Shown here: positions 60,678 to 64,000 of the stretch, in pieces
How positions within the stretch are numbered: the stretch's first letter is position 1
Layout: the number at the start of each line of letters is the position of its first letter
Source: Dokdonia sp. Hel_I_53
GTDB lineage: Bacteria; Bacteroidota; Bacteroidia; Flavobacteriales; Flavobacteriaceae
Length of the DNA: 64,000 nucleotides
Assembly (NCBI RefSeq): GCF_007827465.1
Contig: NZ_VISL01000001.1
Location: forward strand, 687,001-751,000
Direction of reading: 5' to 3'
The notes under the pieces: generated by a model
Seen by the model: only the letters and a program-made list of their open reading frames with translations
Databases searched by the model: none
What the model was told of the DNA's origin: nothing
Translations under genes and position numbers: made by a program

Positions 60678-61016
60678 TTAAGCACTCACACCACAAGAGG
60701 CTCTTTTAAGTAGCATATACTCCCCTGCATTTTTAAACGCTCTTACAGAAGTACCTGTATAGCGTTTAAATGTTTTTGAGAGGTGACTTACATCTGTAAA
60801 GCCTAACTCATCTGCGATTTCAGTGAGGGTAAAATCTGAGTTGAGAAGACGTATCTCTACTAGTCTAAGTTTGGCTTTCATAATATACTCACGCAAGGAC
60901 ATCCCTACTTGTTTTCTAAAAAACTCACTTAGGTAAATGGCTACGATCACTTTAAGTGGGATTCCATATGTAAGCCCTCCTACGAGGTGGTTTCCATAGA
61001 AAGTGACAACGAGCAA
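60678..61016 (-). pseudogene. AraC-family regulator, N-terminally truncated
   Basis: A 112-codon minus-strand frame that only opens at a TTG and holds the C-terminal part of an AraC DNA-binding domain (LSEFFRKQVGMSLREYIMKAKLRLVEIRLLNSDFTLTEIADELGFTDVSHLSKTFKRYTGTSVRAFK). The second helix-turn-helix is complete; the first is damaged (LKVIVAIYLSEFF) and nothing of an effector domain remains. The truncation coincides with a repeat (61021-61050) upstream. It could be a functional short regulator, but a remnant is more likely. Confidence 0.6.
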
Positions 61017-61020
61017 GTAA

Positions 61021-61050
61021 TCGCTACGGTAGCCGTGAGTTCGCTACGGT
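61021..61050. repeat. Direct repeat TCGCTACGGT (two copies, 20-bp period)
   Basis: TCGCTACGGT at 61021-61030 and 61041-61050. The unit between them (AGCCGTGAGT) partly complements it (ACGG...CCGT). It lies at the broken end of the AraC relic and could mark a recombination junction. Confidence 0.5.
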
Positions 61051-61062
61051 TTAAATTTTTAA

Positions 61063-61302
61063 AGAACAATCCACTCACCTGCAGCCACAGAATATATTTT
61101 AAACGGTAACATCACTAAGCTTGAAGAAATCACCTGCATCGATGTAAACTGAGATATGTGGCAACAAGAACGGGACTCCCTAGTAGCCTGGACCGCCCGC
61201 AATCACCCTGAGCTAAATAATTTTATTAATGACCTGAGTATGAAAGGTGCGATAAAGTATAAGAAAGCGATGGAGTTGTATGTAGGGCGTGGTGGGGAGT
61301 GA
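61063..61302 (+). pseudogene. Gene relic with an in-frame stop, unknown origin
   Basis: A plus-strand frame with one internal stop. Codons 61063-61149 end with KLEEITCIDVN, then a TGA at 61150-61152, then D-M-W-Q-Q-E-R-D-S-L-V-A-W, finishing MELYVGRGGE at 61302. The sequence on both sides looks protein-like, so the TGA is probably a mutated TGG (Trp). I cannot name the family. A 48-residue product from the ATG at 61156 would also be possible. It lies between the AraC relic and hsdR. Confidence 0.4.
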
Positions 61303-61366
61303 GATTTAATGAATCGTAAATAACTTCCAACTGAAATAATGAAAATTTATTGAAAATCTATTCTAA

Positions 61367-64000
61367 CTATGCTGCAAAACCTCTGCCTTGTTCGGCTAAT
61401 TGATAAAAATGTTGAAATATAACATCTGTCTTTTCTGCGAATATATTTCTATCATACGACTGTGGTAAGTCTTTATTCAAAATTTTCTTAATTTCTTGTC
61501 TTACCATTTCTTGAGTAGCCTTTTCCTTATGCCATTCTTGGATTAGAATTTTGTTTTCGGCATCAAATAAAATTACTAATAACTCAGTGGCAGCAAGTTT
61601 AACATTCTTTTCTTCTTCTTTAGTTAATTTGTCTTTCTTTAATAAATCAAAAAGTTCTTGTTGTTCTTCCGTCATACCGCTTTTTGCAGCACGTTCTTGC
61701 TCTTCAGACATATTTTCTGCCTGTTTCATTAAGTCTTCATAAGCTTCCTCAATAGATAAGCTTCCTGAGTTATAATCTTCTATGATTTTTTCAAAACTTT
61801 CTAAAAATGATCCTCTAGTTTTATTTTGAGCTAACATTTGTTTTAGTTTTACTTCCATAAGTTCTCGCAAGTCTGCAAACTGAATATATTTATGTTTCTT
61901 TTCTGGAAACTCTGCTCTTAACTTATTAAAATCTAACTTACTTAAATCTATTTGCTTAGAGTTACTTATAATATAATCATTTGTTTGTTCTTGTAAGTCG
62001 CCTTTACCCACTACACTAGTATCTAATAGAGCATCTAAGTTCTTTTTAGCTCTTTCGATTGCTTCATCTTGATCAACATGGCGGTCTACAACTTTTCGTA
62101 GGTATTCAAACACATCTCTAGCCTTTTTTATACTAGGAAAACCATAGATTTCAGGCTTAGCCGAATCATATAGACTCGCAATAGTATTCACAAATAATCC
62201 TAATTGCTTCTTATACTCATCCTTTTGAAGTATTACGTTTGCGTATTCTTGAAACAATTCTACTTCTTTAAAACCTTGTTCTCCTAAATCTAAAATGGCA
62301 TCCATATCAAAGCCTAAACCTTTGCAGTACATTTTCGTTTCAACAATGGCTTGTTCTAAAAGCGCTAATAAATCCTCAAATTCTTTTACTGGAAATTCAT
62401 CTTCATCATCAGTTGTACTCTTCCCTTTTGTTCCTTCAGCATAATCTGCTAAAGCTTTTTTGAGATTTCTAAATACACCAAAGTAGTCTACAACCAAACC
62501 GTTCTTTTTTCCTTCAAAAACTCTGTTTGCTCTTGCAATAGTTTGCATTAATGTATGGTTCTGTAATGGCTTATCTAGATATAGTGTAGATACTGCAGGA
62601 GCATCAAAACCTGTTAACCACATAGCGGTTACAAAGACTATACGATACTCACTATTAGGGTCTTTAAAATAATCTTCAATATTACGACCATCTTCATCTG
62701 GATGATCCATTAACTTTCTGTGTGGTGTAATATTAAGTCCCTCTTTCTCGAAGACTTCTTTTTCTTCGTTATCAGAACCTTCCTGACTGACTACTGCAGA
62801 CATTTTAGTTTCCTCCATAAATGTTATTGCTTGTTTGTAGCGTTCTTTTATTTCGGAATCTCGTTCTCTAGCAATTTTCTTTCTTAAGTCTTTGATTTCT
62901 TCTTTTTGTGCTAATTGCACAAAATCATACATTCTAACTGCAGTAAACTTATCAATACAAACGACCATTGCTTTCATGGGTTTGCGCTGTTTTTCATCAT
63001 TTAAAACATCTAAACGGTACGGATAATGTTGTACTATATGTTTTGCAATTTCTTGCAAACGGTCTTCTCGACGCACTACTTGTAATAAAGTAGAATATTC
63101 TCTATCTAATTTTTTCTTTTGCTCTTCAGTAAGGTTTTCATTTTCTAAAATCTCTGCAGCTTCACCTACCAAATCTTCATTAATCTGTTCTACTCTTGGA
63201 ACCGATTTTTTATAATATAATGGCACTGTGGCTCCATCTTCTATACTTTGTGCAAAGTTATATTCTGACACATATGGGCCAAACCAATCTTTAGTCAACT
63301 CACTTCGTAGCAGAGGTGTGCCTGTGAATGCTATATATTGTGCATTTGGTAATGCAATACGCATATTTTCTCCGTAACCTTTATATTGTGATCTATGTGC
63401 TTCATCTACAATTACAATCCAGTTGTCACGCTCTGTAAGCTTTGGATAGGTTTTCCCTTTCTCTATCCCAAACTTGTGTATTAAACTAAAGACGTAAGAT
63501 CTGTTTGATTCTAAATATTCTCTTAGCTTATTTCTACTACTAGGTCTGTAATAGTTTTCTTTCTGTTCTTTAGTTTCTAAAACAACTTCTGTCTCTTGAA
63601 AATTTCGATAAATTTGACTATCTAAATCAGTTCTATCCGTCACAATTAAAAAGGACCAATTACCGGGTACTTTACGTTCTATCTTTTGAGAAAAGAAAAT
63701 CATGGAATATGATTTTCCTGAACCTTGTGTATGCCAAAAGACACCTAACTTCCCTTTATTATCTTCTTTGTGTAGCAAAGACTCTATAGCATTATTAACT
63801 CCCAAATATTGGTGATTTTTTGCTATAATCTTCACCTTGTTTTTATGATACAATACAAAGTTTTCAAAATAATCCAATAGATTAGCTTTTGTGCATAAAC
63901 CTTCTCCAAACAATTTTAAGCTTAAACGTGTGTTAGATGACGAACTTTTAGCCTCTACCTCTAACCGTGTTAATTGACTGTTTGATATTGCTGTGTCTTC
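61367..64000 (-). CDS. hsdR: Type I restriction enzyme subunit R (5' end missing)
   Basis: The minus-strand frame is open to the window edge (upstream of LFGEGLCTKANLLDYFENF the frame continues as EDTAISNSQLTRLEVEAK), so the gene starts outside. About 878 codons are visible. The helicase part shows Walker A HTQGSGKSYSM, motif II VDEAHRSQYKGYGENMR, III AFTGTPLL, and VI ARANRVFEG. The C-terminal part (EEAYEDLMKQAENMSEEQERAAKSGMTEEQQELFDLL) is DUF3387-like and binds other subunits. The nuclease domain would lie mostly beyond the edge. hsdM and hsdS are not in the window. Confidence 0.96.
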   Translation of the reverse strand, partial: EDTAISNSQLTRLEVEAKSSSSNTRLSLKLFGEGLCTKANLLDYFENFVLYHKNKVKIIAKNHQYLGVNNAIESLLHKEDNKGKLGVFWHTQGSGKSYSMIFFSQKIERKVPGNWSFLIVTDRTDLDSQIYRNFQETEVVLETKEQKENYYRPSSRNKLREYLESNRSYVFSLIHKFGIEKGKTYPKLTERDNWIVIVDEAHRSQYKGYGENMRIALPNAQYIAFTGTPLLRSELTKDWFGPYVSEYNFAQSIEDGATVPLYYKKSVPRVEQINEDLVGEAAEILENENLTEEQKKKLDREYSTLLQVVRREDRLQEIAKHIVQHYPYRLDVLNDEKQRKPMKAMVVCIDKFTAVRMYDFVQLAQKEEIKDLRKKIARERDSEIKERYKQAITFMEETKMSAVVSQEGSDNEEKEVFEKEGLNITPHRKLMDHPDEDGRNIEDYFKDPNSEYRIVFVTAMWLTGFDAPAVSTLYLDKPLQNHTLMQTIARANRVFEGKKNGLVVDYFGVFRNLKKALADYAEGTKGKSTTDDEDEFPVKEFEDLLALLEQAIVETKMYCKGLGFDMDAILDLGEQGFKEVELFQEYANVILQKDEYKKQLGLFVNTIASLYDSAKPEIYGFPSIKKARDVFEYLRKVVDRHVDQDEAIERAKKNLDALLDTSVVGKGDLQEQTNDYIISNSKQIDLSKLDFNKLRAEFPEKKHKYIQFADLRELMEVKLKQMLAQNKTRGSFLESFEKIIEDYNSGSLSIEEAYEDLMKQAENMSEEQERAAKSGMTEEQQELFDLLKKDKLTKEEEKNVKLAATELLVILFDAENKILIQEWHKEKATQEMVRQEIKKILNKDLPQSYDRNIFAEKTDVIFQHFYQLAEQGRGFAA

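Noticed and set aside
1..64000. tRNA, rRNA or other known structural RNA genes
   Set aside because: I inspected the longer intergenic regions by eye and saw no cloverleaf-like sequence; a covariance-model scan would be needed to exclude small RNAs.

Overview
The window is a stretch of chromosome from a member of the Bacteroidota, most likely a marine Flavobacteriaceae bacterium (Dokdonia/Krokinobacter-like, although the genus is a guess). The evidence is low GC coding DNA, Bacteroidota-type promoters (TTG plus TAnnTTTG), almost no Shine-Dalgarno sequences, and families typical of the group: BatA, DUF5916, CHRD and DUF2147 proteins, YtxJ, and an M56 sensor paired with a BlaI-type repressor. 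Genes are dense on both strands. No tRNA, rRNA, CRISPR array, prophage or intact insertion sequence was seen.

Layout. 0-5.4 kb: the end of clpC, two small paralogues, hutH, a small membrane protein and folE. 5.5-14.9 kb: a co-directional run with a DUF5916 outer-membrane protein, a LolD-type ATPase, a TIGR02757 protein, a GAF histidine kinase, a BatA protein, a dihydroorotase homologue with a degraded metal site, a DUF4870 protein and an esterase. 15-20.5 kb: a metallo-hydrolase, an unassigned 485-residue protein, bcp, an endonuclease III that lacks its iron-sulfur cysteines, and an ECF sigma factor followed by a 49-residue protein. 20.8-29.2 kb: uvrA, then exported proteins and peptidases. 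29.4-32.1 kb: a BlaI-type repressor and M56 sensor behind three evenly spaced operators. 32.1-34.2 kb: a transcription unit for very small peptides, a lipoprotein and a 50-residue protein. 34.2-44.2 kb: ytxJ, clpB, a 7TM histidine kinase, a hemolysin III protein, a DEAD-box helicase, rpsF-rpsR-rplI and a LytTR regulator. 44.3-59.1 kb: priA, nadC, rlmH, rdgB, a second DEAD-box helicase with a structured leader, trmH, a four-domain CHRD lipoprotein, a sirtuin and a serine hydrolase. 59.3-64 kb: a more GC-rich, accessory-looking end with a HipA-like kinase/DUF3037 pair, two gene relics and a type I restriction subunit (hsdR) that runs off the edge.

The most striking signal is not a gene. A perfect palindrome, CGCTTTCGCGAAAGCG (core GCTTTCGCGAAAGC), occurs 16 times between 8.6 and 60.6 kb, with three further imperfect copies. 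Single copies lie 1.4-6.3 kb apart, half of them inside genes and half between genes. The intragenic copies are read in three different frames (AFAKA, LSRKR, FRES) without breaking the gene, and one supplies the signal-peptidase motif of an exported hydrolase. It behaves like a genome-wide iterated palindrome whose role is unknown to me.

Regulatory signals are also clear: 14 terminator hairpins, a recurrent TAnnTTTG promoter element that in two cases ends about 5 nt before the start codon, and a triple AACTA-N6-TAGTT operator that overlaps the promoter of the blaI-type gene.
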